Positions 11,916 through 24,731 are shown, counted from the first letter of the stretch. The stretch is DNA of 64,000 bases from Lathyrus oleraceus (GCF_024323335.1 NC_066579.1:250225575-250289574); one strand, 5' to 3'. Made by a program: numbers and translations. Notes: generated by a model not told the origin, from the letters alone.

Positions 11916-12278
11916 ACGGGTTCATCCGTTCAAACACAAAAACAATAAAAAATTGTATATTCTTTTCTCATCATCCCAATCATGTTTGCACAATAAATAT
12001 TTCAAAACAAATAACAATGCAGTACAACAAGTGTGAAAAGGGCTCCCTAGGAGTACCTAGGACGTTTTGGGTGCCTAACACCTTCCCATTGCGTAATTTA
12101 CCCCTTACCCAGACTCTCTGATCTTTTCATTAGTTTTCTATGTGTAAAACTTCTTAGGCTTTTGTTCGCTTTTTAGCCAGTCCTTTGGATAAATAAAAGT
12201 GCGGTGGCGACTCGATTCATTGTATGCTTTGCTTTTGATTTAATCAATAAATCATATAGCGACGAATACACCGCTACA

Positions 12279-12283
12279 CACTC
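12279..12283. repeat. Target duplication of solo LTR, right copy (CACTC)
   Basis: Exact repeat of 6899-6903, immediately after the LTR terminus. The element A leader resumes here. Confidence 0.92.
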
Positions 12284-12350
12284 GTACTGAACCTTTGAGA
12301 GCTACTAAAAGACAAGGGAGAACTGAGAACATAATCAAGTTGAGTTGAAA

Positions 12351-13759
12351 ATGGATATGAACAACATGAAAGGAAAGGTAGACCAGATGTTGAAGGCTAG
12401 GTTAGGCCAATCAAAGAACAATTTTCAACATGGTGTCATAGAGAATGTTGGTTCCTCATCAGGCTTTACTGTAATTACCAACCCAATGTATGACCCTCTG
12501 TCTGACTATAACCCTCCACAAGTGAATATTCCTACTCAATCCTAGTTGATGCCATTGACCAATCCTGATGTTGAAAGGCTTCACGCCCTTGAGGAGAGAA
12601 TCCGAATAATGGATGTGAATGACAATCTTAGGCATGATATGTGCTTAGTACCAGGCCTAGTAAACCCCTCGAAATTCAAATTACCCAACTTTGAGAAGTA
12701 CAAAGGGGATAGTTGTCCAAGGCACCATTTGGGGATGTTCTTCCGAAAAATGGCATCATATACTCACGATGACAAGCTGATGATTCACTGTTTTCAAGAC
12801 AGTTTGATTGGAGCACTGTTGAGCTGGTATATGAAATTGAAAATAAGCCATATTCAGTCGTGGGAAGACTTAGCCAATGCTTTTTTGAAGTAGTACAACT
12901 ACAACTTGGACATGGCTCAAGACCGAAGGCAGCTTCAAAGCTTATCCTAAAAGAGCAACGAATCTTTCAAAGGATATGCACAGCGATGGAGAGAATTGGC
13001 AGCCCAAGTGCAACCACTACTCTTGGATAAGGAATTTGTTGACTTGTTTATGGATACCTTGCAGAGTCCTTACGTTGAAAGGATGGAAGGCAATGTGTTA
13101 TCAGACTTCGCCCACTTAGTGACAATTGGAGAACGCATCGAGAGTGCCCTAAAACGCGGAAGAATCCAAGGCGCCTCGAGAAGCCAAGCTAGCGAGACAG
13201 AATCCCTCAACAATTCCCAAACGGAAGAAGATGATGAAACCAATGCAGTCGTAACAGAGTTTGGTATTTGCATGGTGCACCAGCAAGACCTTATGATTCG
13301 TTATCTTTTCAGCGCTCACCAGTTCCAACACCACGTTATCCTTATAGGCAACCAACAACGTCGAGAGCACCATACCAGCAACCATGGTATGCTCCTTACG
13401 CAAATCAACGATCTCGTGGTCGAGGATATCGAAATCAGCCTTTGAACCAATCTAGGCCTCCAAACAATCTGGAAAGAAGGAATGCTCCTCTCGATCCAAT
13501 TCCTATGTCATACAATCAACTTCTGCCATATCTGATTCAAAGCTCGTTGGTGGATCCCAAGTCTCTCAGACCATTTCCAGAACCATACCCACCTGGATAT
13601 GACCCTGATGTGCAATGTGGATATCATGTCGGGTAAATAGGGCACTCGACTGAAGAATGCAATGCTTTCAAAGCCAAGGTTCAACAGTTGATTGACAAAA
13701 AGTACATGTCCTTTCCAGATGGAAACCTGTTGGTGCACGTCAACCTCTCGTCTGAATAA
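12351..13759 (+). pseudogene. gag: Decayed gag of element A
   Basis: The open stretches read as a Tat/Ogre Gag. From ~12650 come KFKLPNFEKYKGDSCPRHH, FQDSLIGALLSWYM, then WRELAAQVQPPL and GERIES, the core of the retrotransposon Gag domain. A proline/arginine-rich tail follows, then a zinc-knuckle-like CX2HX5HX4C (13616-13660). The ATG at 12351 is the first in frame. Damage: stops at 12543-12545, 12891-12893 and ~12948, a frame change near 13260, and a stop inside the zinc motif. Coding similarity ends at 13759 and no protease follows. Gag would have formed the particle. Confidence 0.85.
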
Positions 13760-16019
13760 GTTCGAAGACTTCAAGGGAGTATCTCATAAGGCCAGTGGTT
13801 CAGACAGGAAGACATCCTTAACATTGGCAATCATTGGACTGATTTGTTTTCATTTGCATTTATAATTTCCTTGTTGTTGAATGTTACTTGTTTTTAAATG
13901 TTGTTGTCTTCAATGGTAATATTAATGAAGTAATGGCGCATGTTTTGAACCAATTATATCGCATTCGCTCATTTTTTTTCTTCTCTTATTTAAAAAACAA
14001 AAAATACATCCATGTTCTTTACCTCACCTTCTTTATCAAACTGTTGTTTTAGCAATATTGGAGGGAGGATGAAGAAAACAAAATACCCATAATTGTTGAT
14101 TGTATGCTTTCAGATAAGATCCTGCTGATGATGTACAGGCATTGTTTCAAATTCCCAAACACTGGAGAGATAAGGAGTTAATCCTTAGTCAACCACTTCG
14201 AGCCTAGAAGTAGGAGTTTCTTTTGGATCTACAAACCCTTACATTTAACCTGGAGCAGGGTAGTGTTATGTTAATCTGACTATGCATTCAAATTACAAGA
14301 TGAAGTATCCTGTCTGTGGATCAACTACATGCCATTCTTCACACACATCCTAAAGTGTCAAAGGAACCTTGAAAAATCCAAAAGTTATGATGGTTGTTCT
14401 TCAATGACCAATGACTTGGTAGTCACATTCTAAAAAAGGGAATCAATAAAAAAGCCCGCTAAGTCGATACCCCGAAAGGAGACTTAGGCAAAAACCGGGC
14501 AATCCCGATGGACTAAAGCTTCAAAAGCGGTCTAAGAAAAGTTAGGGATCAAGACAAAAAAATCTTAAGAGGCAATGAAGACCCTCAACAAAACAAAACA
14601 AGATTCAGCGACCACCATACCAAAATAAAAGGGTTGCTGACACTCAAAAACAAAATCAGGTGACTACCATTTCAAGCGAATCTTGAATCCTCATCTCTAC
14701 ACCGTCATACGTTTTATGAGTGTGTGTTAAATCAACTGAACATAGGACTGGAGATCATCATGAAGAATGGGTGGGTTAAAACAAAATTTGAGCCTTACAT
14801 CCTTTGTTTCAAAAAACCGTGAACCATACCATGTTACAACCCTTAAAAGACCTAATTGAAGCACGGTTATTTCTGAAAGCATATTACAACAATGTTGTGT
14901 ATACTGACTCCTAAAGATTTGCTAATCTTCAACATCAGTGTCATTATTCTCACTGTGTCTTTCACACTTTAAATTGCTAAATCAGCATTACATTTGGACT
15001 CATGGTCCACTCGTCAAACATTATCACATCATTCAAATAAATTCTTTTCAAAACTTGCATGAGTATCGCATTAAAATTACCATTTCTGAACAAACAATTT
15101 TAACTGCAAGTCAGTACTTGACGTCAGGGAAATTCCAACAATAAGGAACAATCAGAGGAACTTGGACATTCGTTGGTGCTGACCCGAATCAAGACTACCT
15201 CATAATCCATGAATCAGGGGCATGCCACCCAAAAACAGCAGTTGATCGAAGGAAGATTACTCCAGGAATCAGTCAGCCTGAAACAGTCTCCAAACATCTG
15301 TTAATCAGGGGAAAGTCATTTCAAGAATAAGTTGATCTATAGAAAATCATCTCAAGACTCTATTAACTATGGGCATATCACCTAGAGGTTTTATTGACCC
15401 AGGGAAAATCTCTTCAATGTTCAGCCAGGGTGAATTAAGTCACTTCAAAGCTCATACCGGAGCAAGCTACCTCAATAGTACAAGAAATTCAACCACTCCA
15501 AGAGCCGGTTAATCAAGGACAAATCCTCTCATGACTTAAAATTATGGGGCAAGCCATCTCCAAATATGGTACAACTGCTTTTGAAATCCTTTCAAGGTAA
15601 ACTTCCGCGAAGACCTAACAAACTGGGGCAGGATGAGCCATATAGGAGCAGGTCCTCTCCATGTTTTCAAGTTGTTCAAGCAAAATCATTTTCGCACGTC
15701 ATCAACTGTAGAGTTCAAGATGAGTGTCGGGGAATCATGCTATCTCCCATACAATAACCTTTCAATATATAAGAAGCCTTGTTGCAAAGAACCTTCTCTT
15801 CCAATACCCACGCAGGGGCATTTTGGAAGCATACAAATCATTACATAAATCATCATCAGGCATTAGTCATGTCGCTTTGCTCTAGCATAAAGCCATGCAT
15901 ATTATAGCATTCGTCGATCCTAACCCCCATAACATGAACCTGACATCAAAAAGCCTTGAAACACAAAATCTGACACCAAAGCCCAACATCGCTTGGCAAT
16001 TCAAAGTCCAAATCCCTTT
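13760..16019 (+). other. Element A non-coding interior after gag
   Basis: About 2.3 kb without a supported gene. It starts where protease and reverse transcriptase would be expected, but no DTG protease motif, YVDD box, RNase H or integrase motif appears in any frame. Around 15150-15720 are loosely repeated words (GGGGCAAG, AATCAGGGG, CATCTC), possibly a degenerate tandem region. The junction near 13760 may be the scar of a pol deletion. Confidence 0.6.
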
Positions 16020-16760
16020 TGGCAGTTTATTTCAAACCCCAGTTCCCGTCTGGCAATTTATTTCAAAGCCCAGTTCTCGTTTGACAATTTATTTCAAAGC
16101 CCAGTTCCCGTTTGACAATTTATTTTAAAAGCCCAGTTCCCGTCTGACAATTTATTTCAAAGTCCAGTTCCCGTCTGGCAAACCTTCTCAAAAGTCAAAT
16201 TCTCTCCTGGCATTTTATTTCAAAGCCCAGTTCCCGTCTGGAAAACCTTTTCAATGTCCAACTTTCGTATGGCAATTTATTTTCAAAGTCTAGTTCCCGT
16301 CTGGAAATTTATTTAAAAGCCCAGTTCCCGTCTGGCAATTTATTTCGAAGTCCATGTTCTCGTCTGGCAATTAATTTTCAAAGTCCAGTTCTCGTCTGGC
16401 AATTTATTTTCGAATGCCAGTTCCCGTCTGGCGAACTATTTCAAAAATCAGTTTTGGTACGACAAATCATCTACCAAATACCAGTTATCGTCTGGTAAAT
16501 TATCTCTTAATACGAGTTCTCATCTGGTAAGTTACCTATTTCGATACCAGTTCCTGTCTGGTAGTCTATTTTTCGTAACCAGTTTTCGTCTGGTAGCCTA
16601 CTTTAAAAGTCAGTTCCCGTCTGACAAACAAAAACAAATTCAGTCTCGTCTGACATTTCAATTATTTTCACCAGTTCTCGTCTCGTAACATATCTTTCAA
16701 GTTCTGTCCTCATCTGGCAGTTCAATCTTCTTCACCAGTTCTCGTCTGGCAGTTCCCATT
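16020..16760 (+). repeat. Hairpin array with loop TTCCCGT (element A 3' region)
   Basis: About 18 diverged units of ~36-42 bp, each with CAGTTCCCGTCTG at its core and spacers such as CAATTTATTTCAAAG. The loop TTCCCGT is held between complementary arms that change together: CCAG/CTGG at 16039-16053, ACCAG/CTGGT at 16578-16594 and GTCAG/CTGAC at 16609-16625. Some units (for example ~16080-16130) are unpaired at one position. Confidence 0.75.
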
Positions 16761-17340
16761 TAAAGTTCAACCTCATTGGAAATCAAGAATAAAAACCTAC
16801 AAAAATATCCAATACCTAGTTGCGTTCCCACATGCATCACATGCATCATTTTATGCATAATTTTCCTGCCAAACAGGAAGATTCATCAAACACAATCCTA
16901 TCAATCATCAGCATACCCATGCATAAGCAATCCTGTCGAAACGAAAATTTCATAAAAAAATGAACAAAATTATTCACATTCCTACATACACATCCTAAAT
17001 ATCCCCAACAATTGCATCCCTTCACACATCTCATGCATCATCCCATGCATGGCATCGCCATCCAAAGTGGAACATCATATAAAAAAAACATAAAATATCA
17101 GGATCCAGGGCATTGATATGCATCCCAAACGTTCCTTATCTCTGAATTGGGTTATTATGCTACATGTGCTCGTAGAATAATTTCCTGGAAATCCATGCTT
17201 CGACTTTATGGTTAATAACATTCCCCAGGATCTTTACTATCATTGCTCCCCAAGCAGAGGTTATCCTAAAAGGTCTCTTATGAGCTTTTCCACTGCAGAT
17301 CTTTTCTAGTAAATCTCCTCCAAAAAGAGTCTTTTAAAAA
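16761..17340 (+). other. Spacer between two arrays in element A
   Basis: AT-rich with several CATGCAT/ATGCATC words around 16830-17050 and no supported ORF. It lies between the 40-bp and the 174-bp arrays of the 3' region. I see nothing else in it. Confidence 0.5.
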
Positions 17341-18570
17341 TTATTTCCCCAACAGACGAACAGTTTGAGATACTGCTTCATTTATTGGAAGAATCTCATT
17401 TCTCTGTTTGAGATGCTGCTTCATCAATATGAAGAGTCTCATTCAATTTTTAGAGATACTGCTCTAGGTATCCATGAAGAGTCTTAGATTCAATTAAGGT
17501 ATCGTTCCTTTTGTCTGGAATATCTTAATTCTATCATATAAGATGTTGCTTCGGTTGATACAGAGAATCTCATTTTGCTGTTTGAGATGTTGCTTCATCA
17601 ATATGAAGAGTCTCATTCAATTTTTAGAGATACTGCTCTAGGTATCCATGAAGAGTCTTAGATTCAATTAAGGTATCATTCCTTTTGTCTGGATTATCTT
17701 AATTTTATCGTATAAGATGTTACTTCGGTTGATACAGAGAATCTCATTTTGTTGTTTGAGATGCTGCTTCATCAATATGAAGAGTCTCATTCAATTTTTA
17801 GAGATACTGCTCTAGGTATCCATGAAGAGTCTTAGATTCAATTAAGGTATCATTCCTTTTATCTGGAATATCTTAATTCTATCATATAAGATGCTGCTTC
17901 GATTGATACCGAGAATCTCATTTTGTTGTTTGAGATGCCACTTCATCAATATGAAGAGTCTCATTCATTTTTTAGAGATACTTCTCTAGGTATCCATGAA
18001 GAGTCTTAGATTCAATTAAGGTATCATTCCTTTTGTATGGGATATCTTAATTCTATCATATAAGATGTTGCTTCGGTTGATACAGAGAATCTCATTTTGC
18101 TGTTTGAGATGTTGTTTCATCAATATGAAGAGTCTCATTCAATTTTTAGAGATACTGCTCTAGGTATCCATGAAGAGTCTTAGACTCAATTAAAGGTATC
18201 ATTCCTTTTGTCTGGAATATCTTAATTATATCATATAAGATGTTGCTTCGGTTGATACATAGAATCTCATTTTACTGTTTGAGATGCTGCTTCATCAATA
18301 TGAAGAGTCTCTTTTGTTTTAGAGATACTGATCTAGGTATTCTCGGAGATTCTTAGATACGGTTGAGGCATCATTCCCTGATTGAAATATCTCGATTGTA
18401 TCATATGGGATACTGCTTCGTTGATCCTCGGAGAATCTCGTGTGCTTAATTCCGGACATTGTTCTGCTAATTTTCATAAAGTCTTAGATACAATTGAGAT
18501 ATCATTCCATTATTGGAATATCTCGATTACGACATACAAGGTACTGTTCTGATGATACCCAGAGAGTCTC
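17341..18570 (+). repeat. Higher-order hairpin array, 174-bp unit of four ~43-bp monomers
   Basis: GAGATACT starts units at 17453, 17627, 17801, 17975 and 18149, a constant 174-bp step; the next, at 18322, is shorter and diverged. Each unit holds four related ~43-bp monomers and each monomer can fold. One has CTTCAT-CAAT-ATGAAG (17767-17782) inside GAGA/TCTC arms. Another has ATTCC/GGAAT inside AAGGTAT/ATCTT. A third has CTCT/AGAG inside AGA/TCT. The last copies before the PPT are degenerate. Confidence 0.8.
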
Positions 18571-18744
18571 GACTATTTCATTTTACCTTCTAATAACTTT
18601 TCTTATTGTATTTCTCACTGCATTTTCTTTCTTCATTTCTTCTCTGCATTTCAAAGGAAATTTTTTAGGTCTTTTCGTATTTAATTATCTTCCACCACGA
18701 ATGTACGAAGACTGCTGTCATTCTTACTTTTTGGTTCAAGGTAA

Positions 18745-18759
18745 TTAAATAGGGGCAGC
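18745..18759 (+). other. Polypurine tract of element A
   Basis: TTAAATAGGGGCAGC abuts the TGTCAT start of the 3' LTR. Such a tract primes plus-strand DNA synthesis. The same AATAGGG(G/A)CAGC form lies before LTR B and, on the minus strand, before the 3' LTR of element C. Confidence 0.9.
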
Positions 18760-20025
18760 TGTCATACCCCAATTTTGTCCGGGCATTTTAAAATTTTCAT
18801 AATTCGATTTTAGTTTCAGTTTGCATCACATGTACAACATAATATGCATTTCATCATAAATAACACCTGAAATATCAGTCGGAATAAATTCTTGAAAATA
18901 CAGACAAATTGGTTAAAACCATTTCTCAAGTACTTGCAAAAGCAGCGGGTAAAATTTTCAAAAATTATACTTGCAAACATCAGTTGTATTAATCTATGGT
19001 TCGCATAGTTCAGCCTGGTGTGCTCGTTATATTTTTCAACAACTTTTTCAGCTGCATTTTAATCCGTTTGAGCCTTTCAACCGGTGAAAATTTATTTCAA
19101 TATTTAAAGAAACGCTGTATTTTTTCAATAAGTATATTTCGTGCTGATCATTTTAGTGCATCCGATTTAATTTTTGAGCAAATTTTCGCCTGACTTTTAT
19201 TCATTTCAAGTCGTTTTAATTTTATTCTTTTGCCAAAATATCCAGAAAAAATAAATAGAATTTTACATGTCCTTAGTTTATTTTTATCACATTTATTTAA
19301 AGAGTTGTCAATTTTATTTGAATTAATTGATTTAAATGGTTTAAATCAATTAAATCATCTAGAAGGGACAACTTTGCCATTTTAAATTGTTTGTGCTTCT
19401 TTGATTTAATTTGAATAATTGATTCAAATTAATCAATTACTCATGTTAGTTATCCATATTTATTCTCTTTATTCAAATCAAAAATTAAGATTTAACTAAA
19501 TATATCAATAAAGAAAATCAGAAAATATTAAAATATCTCTTTCAATTCCTCCTTTCTCTTCGCACTCTCCCAACGGTAATATAAAAAAAATTACCAGGAG
19601 GACCACACACGTGACCGGTCTCCTCAATCTGCATTTCAGTCTCTCACTAAAAAACAAAAGAAAAAGAAAAGCTGGCAATGAGGAAAAGACAAGACTGACC
19701 ATTAGAAAATAGTGAGATTCCTCTCACAATAACGCTGGCTCATGAGCTGGTTTCAAATAAGGCCCACTCACACACTCTCTTGGCTAAAAAAAGGATTAAA
19801 AAGAAATAAAAGAGGAGGTTTTTGGACGGAGGGTAACTGACTCTCTTTTCTCTCTCTGAAGAAAACTAAAAGGAAAGAAAAGAGAAACAGAAAAAAGAGA
19901 AAAAAAGGTTCTCTTCTTCATGAAACCCTTCACCTGCAACCACACCCTTCCGCCGGAATCAACACAGCTCCGACCGTCGGCCCACAATAAATTCACCATA
20001 ATATCCACTGTCACGTGTCTTCTAC

Positions 20026-20030
20026 ATCTC
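20026..20030. repeat. Target duplication of solo LTR 20031-24726, left copy (ATCTC)
   Basis: ATCTC ends the left piece of LTR A (CTACATCTC) and is repeated at 24727-24731 (ATCTCCACGATG). The uninterrupted 5' LTR has CACATCTCCACGATC near 3048, so the empty site is visible in the same window. Confidence 0.95.
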
Positions 20031-21537
20031 TGTAAGACCCCAATTTTGACCCTAAGATCCCTCATGTTATTTCATGATAAGCATTAACATTGGGATCATG
20101 TCTTGGCATCCTCCTTCATTGGGTTTGTTTTGGGAAAGATCACCAAGCACTTTGTGATTATATCATACTTGTATCATATCATTCCACTAACCAAAATACC
20201 AAAAATATGTCTTTGTATTTGTCTAATTCTTTTGTAGGTAAGGCATGATCTCATTGATTCATCAAGTTCACATCTAGGGTTTGAGACCCTCATGAACAAA
20301 GAGCACAACCAAGAATTGATTCAAGAATGGTTATGAACATCATATATGATTTCCAATGTTCTCTACATGTTATATTGATCAAGTTTTCTTCAAGAGTTTG
20401 AGGGTGATTTGCCTTGGAAACCCTAGTTTGACTAGGTATCTTAAGTAACTTCTCCAACAAGCTATCTCACCAATCGATCAAATTTCTCAAGGGACACTTC
20501 AAAATTCATCATCTTATGCATATATGATCTACCATGAGCCAAGAAAGTCAATAGAACTAGAAATTAGCAAGTTGGTTGATGGTGGTTGGCCAGATGAATT
20601 CATCTAATCAAAACTAGGTCTCCCTAGACCCTATCTCCTACAATTTTCACCATGTGAAAATGATTCCAAGATAAAACTTACTCTAAATGACATTACAAAC
20701 AACTTTTATGTTGATACCTAGAGCTAGTTTTGCTTGGAAAGTCATTTTCTATGTTGAAACATTATAGGTCATTTTGTCTAAACCCTAATTTTAAAGTCAA
20801 CTTCCCAAGGCCATAACATGCTCAAGTTTTATGAGATGAAAGATTTCCAAGTTGAAAAATCAAATTCAATGTGTCCACTTCAACTTTTATGTTTCGAGTT
20901 GGAGCTAATTCAACTTTTTTAAGCATGTGATATGAGGCTGCATTATAGATCACTTTTGACCTATACCATTGATCATGTGATTTTTCCAAACTTCAAAAAT
21001 GCATAACTCTATCATTTCAAATCCAAATGACATGAAATTGGTGACCATTTTGAAGGTCTTTGAGAGATATAAAACTTTTAGGAATACACTTTTCTCATTT
21101 GAAGCTCATATAAAAAGTTAAGAAAGGTGGAATATTGAGACATATGGCTTGACACTTAGAAAAATTTTGATATGTCAAAAATTTCCAAACTTCCACTTCA
21201 AATTTCTCCAAGTTACAAGCTCCAAATGAAAAAGTGTTGAACATGAAAGTTGTTCCTCTTGATCTCACCTTTCCAAAGAGCTCAAATTCATTCATTTTAA
21301 ATAAGAAATGCATAGGTTGTGCATGGCTTAAACAGGATGATATCATTTGGCATGGATCAAACTTCAAACATCAATGTGCATTTGCCTTGCAATCCAAGCT
21401 TACTTCAGAGCATCTGATCTTCAAATTTGGACCTCTAGCAATCATTTCATGGGCCTATGCGCTCCCATGCACCATTACATCACCATTTGCCAAAATTGGA
21501 AAGTGAAAGTGAGTCTGCAATTATCAACCATTCCAGC

Positions 21538-21546
21538 TATAAATAG
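21538..21546 (+). promoter_or_regulatory. TATA box of solo LTR (type B)
   Basis: TATAAATAG, a strong plant TATA box, ~1.5 kb into the LTR. The same box lies at 30708 in LTR B and on the minus strand at 45764-45771 in LTR C. A GAAG|GTAATT donor-like site follows at 21793. Confidence 0.7.
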
Positions 21547-24330
21547 AGCTTCAATTGCTCAGAAATACACACACAATTGCACTAGCTTTGATCCCCCATT
21601 TCAAACCCTAAATTATCAAAGGATAAGCTTGATAATTTCTCTTGAATTTGAGCTTGAATCTCCACTTTTTTGGAATTCAATTCTCCAGGAGTCCATTGCT
21701 TCTAAACCATTCAATCCTTCTCCTGCAAGCAAGTGGAGTGAGTCCAAGCATAAGCAAGGTCAAGATCCATCGTATCCATACCTACATTGAAGGTAATTTT
21801 CAGAAATTTTGAACTCTTTGATTCTCTCAAATTCTTGCTCAATTCTATTGATTCTTTGGTTGTTTGAAGTCCTACCAATGTAGGCAACAAGATTGAGTTG
21901 CTTTGAGGTCAAATCGAAGTAACTCAGTTCATGTACCTCGAATTTCAAATCCATATATCTCTCAATATATTTGGAATTGGAATGAGTGGAGGTCATATTC
22001 GAACTCAATGCAATTTTTTCTTTAAGATCATATCCTTGTTTTTCTTTTTGGTGATGGTTCATGTTGACCAGTCCGGTGAGGTTCGCCGGAGAAGATGACC
22101 GGAGCTCTGGCTCCGACGATGACTTGGCAAGGCTTTGACCACATGATCCTTCTCCCACGTTTTAATCTTGATCATTGGTTTTAAATACCACCTTTGCAGC
22201 GCTGTTGACTAATGTACATGTGGAATGCGCACTAGGGACCATCAGATCTGCCACCTCAATTAATGAGGGAGATCTGATGGTCCACGTAATTTAGATTTTC
22301 TGAATTTTTATTTTAATTGCATTTTCTTCAATAATTCATATTAAATTCAATATTGATCCAAAAAATATGGGACTTTCACCAAAAAAATTCAAATAATTTT
22401 CTCTTTCATATTCTGAATTAAAATTATTTTTTGGATCATTATTAATATTTTTCATGAATTAATTGATTTTGCATTTGTTTTTAATTGTTTAGAAATATTT
22501 TTAAATGTCCAAAAATTATGAAATTTTTTCTCCAAGGTCCTATGACCTTTGTTTGACCTATGATAAAATCTCATGGCCATTTCTTTGGTGTTTTGATGAG
22601 ATTTTAGGAATTGGACAAGACATATTTGATTTAAATGCACTATTTTATTATTTTTAATTGAATAAATGTCAATTAAATTTTGTTGACCATTTGTATTGAC
22701 TTGTATGAGTTTGCTTATTGTTGTTGGGCCTTGATCAAGGTTGATTTGACTTTGTCAAGTTAATATCATTGGATTTAGGGGATTGATGGAATGTACATTC
22801 CATCTCCCAAAATGAATGAATGATATTAATTTAATAAAAGTCCTCATTTGACTAATTTGTGATTTCATTCATCCCCTTCCCACTTCATCTTATTCCTCTT
22901 CTTAATTCATTCATTCCATTTGGCCTATGACATCTCAAAGTCCTAATACTAGTTGATTGAAAAATTGACATGAGTATGGATGAGATTAGGCCACACCTTT
23001 TGCATATTTTTTGTGTGTGGTATGCTTCATGAGCATAGTTCATAATACTATGTCTCCAACATGTATTAACACCAAAAGTCTATTGCCCGGCCTCAAATAG
23101 TTGTGACTTCTACATAAGTCAAATTACGATTGCTTAACATAGCGCTAAATTTGTGACAGAAAAGGCATAAGCATTCTAGTTAGTGAGATTGTAAGTCTCC
23201 CCTCTTTCATGGTATTGTGTGAAAACTTGGCCTTCTTTCCTTCCTTTGGAAGATGTTTTGGTTCAAGGATCCATGCTTGTGATAAGTGGGTTGAGTGTTC
23301 TCCAAAGAATGTCTGGAAATCAAAAGCAAAATAAAACTAACTTCTAACCTACTAACTACTAACTTTTAACTTCAAGCCTTTACTTTAATGCAATTTATTT
23401 TTAGCACTTTATTTCATTTGCCATTATTCATATCATTCTAATTGTTTATGTTAATGTAATTTTCACTTTGTCCATTTGGACCATATTGTGTGATATATTT
23501 TGTTTGTGTATACTTTGCTTGTTTGTGTGGTCTTTGACCATTAATGTACATAATAATAACAAAATCCATAAAAAACTTTTGAGTGGACTGTTGGCTTGAT
23601 CTTGCCCAAATGGACATAGAATCTAGGCAACCTTCTTATGCTAATGGACTTGGCCAATGCCAACTTGTTGAAGAACCAAGTGCTTGCAATCTGAACTTCA
23701 TCTGATATACATCTTTGAAAATCTCTCTAAGATTCATCTACAACATGATCACTGTGAAGCTGTTATTTTGAACTTGTGACTTGTGGAATCCATCTGTTGC
23801 ATGGGCTATATTTGAAAAAGATCATGGAATGGATAAGCTTGGATGAGGCCATCTTTATTTGATGCCTTGCTCTTCAAGATGTTATAATTGTGCATTTGTG
23901 TGTTGTTTGATTCTAGAAAGTCCAAGGGAATTCTGAGTTTCTATTGACATACTTGTCTATTGGATTGCTACTCATTTGGTCAGATCTTTTCAACTCTAAA
24001 CTTTTAATTTTGTATATAGGATAGTCTCTTCATCTTCTCCCCATTTCTTTAATTTCAAAATCTCTCCCTCCAATTTTCAATATCCTCTTTGTGTGAACTA
24101 TTTTTGTTCTAAACTTTGACCACTTTTGCAAAAAGATAGAAACTTTGGCCTGATGCCATTGCATTTTCAAATTTATTTTCTTAAATCAAACTTGTAAACA
24201 AATTTAACTATACTCGACTTAAACTTTCAAAAAGCCAAAAAGAACTAACTCATTCAAACCATTTTAGGCCTTTGTGGCTTTCAAACTTGAATTTTGTTAA
24301 AATCAACACACTCATTTTGAAATTTGTATC

Positions 24331-24379
24331 ACGAACTACGAGGTTTTGATTCCTCATTTTTATGTTGGTACGTAGGCAC
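24331..24379 (+). promoter_or_regulatory. Conserved LTR hairpin motif (solo LTR, type B)
   Basis: ACGAACTACG, then GAGG-TTTTGATT-CCTC, then GGTACGTAGGCA. CTACG pairs with CGTAG. In this family the inner helix seems to be GAGG/CCTC, displaced compared with the other families. Confidence 0.5.
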
Positions 24380-24726
24380 AAGACCGAAGGTCTTGTCAAA
24401 CATAAAAATATAATTAATGAATTCTTTTCTCATCCCCCATTCTATTTGTTTGTAAACATCACTTCGTACAAAATACATATGCACACAGAAAGGGCTCCCT
24501 AGGAGTACCTAGGACACTTTGGGTGCTAACACCTTCCCTCTCTATAACCAACCCCCTTACATGTGATCTCTAACTTTTATTAGTTTTTATTTGAAAACTT
24601 CTTACTATTTGGGTTTTGTTCGTACTTTTTCCCTTTTCCCTTGGAAACAATAAAAGCGCGGTGGCAACTCTTGTTAATTAATCTCTAGCTTGTTAATAGC
24701 TTGATGATCATGAATTTCCCGCTACA

Positions 24727-24731
24727 ATCTC
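24727..24731. repeat. Target duplication of solo LTR, right copy (ATCTC)
   Basis: Exact repeat of 20026-20030. LTR A sequence (CACGATGTTTTAACC) resumes directly after it. Confidence 0.95.

Larger units (their letters stand above)
6904..12278 (+). mobile_element. Solo LTR of an Ogre family related to type B
   Basis: 5375 bp, beginning TGTAAGACCCCAATTTTGTCC and ending CACCGCTACA, flanked by CACTC on both sides with no internal region. This is the product expected when the two LTRs of one element recombine. It shares the type B layout (TGTAAGACCCC start, GGGCTCCCTAGGAGTACC block near 12040, GGGTGCCTAACACCTTCCC, AATAAAAGTGCGGTGGCGACTC, ACCGCTACA end) but differs through most of its length, so it is a distinct subfamily. 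The 60-115-codon ORFs within look like chance. Confidence 0.93.
20031..24726 (+). mobile_element. Solo LTR of the type B Ogre family
   Basis: 4696 bp, beginning TGTAAGACCCCAATTTTGACCC, ending TTCCCGCTACA and flanked by ATCTC. By eye it is close to LTR B through most of its length: the TATA box, donor-like site, AGTCCGGTGAGGTTCGCCGGA-type segment near 22070, GGGCTCCCTAGGAGTACC and AATAAAAGCGCGGTGG follow in the same order. There is no internal sequence, so the rest was lost by recombination between its two LTRs. It has no supported gene. Confidence 0.94.

Noticed and set aside
21500..21790. A host gene exon in the type B LTR (147-codon ORF 21347-21790)
   Set aside because: It lies just after the LTR TATA box, is not kept open in LTR B at the matching place, and fits a leader exon better than a coding exon.
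20031..24726. A full-length element within LTR A
   Set aside because: No PBS, PPT or coding region inside, and both ends are flanked by ATCTC; a solo LTR explains it completely.
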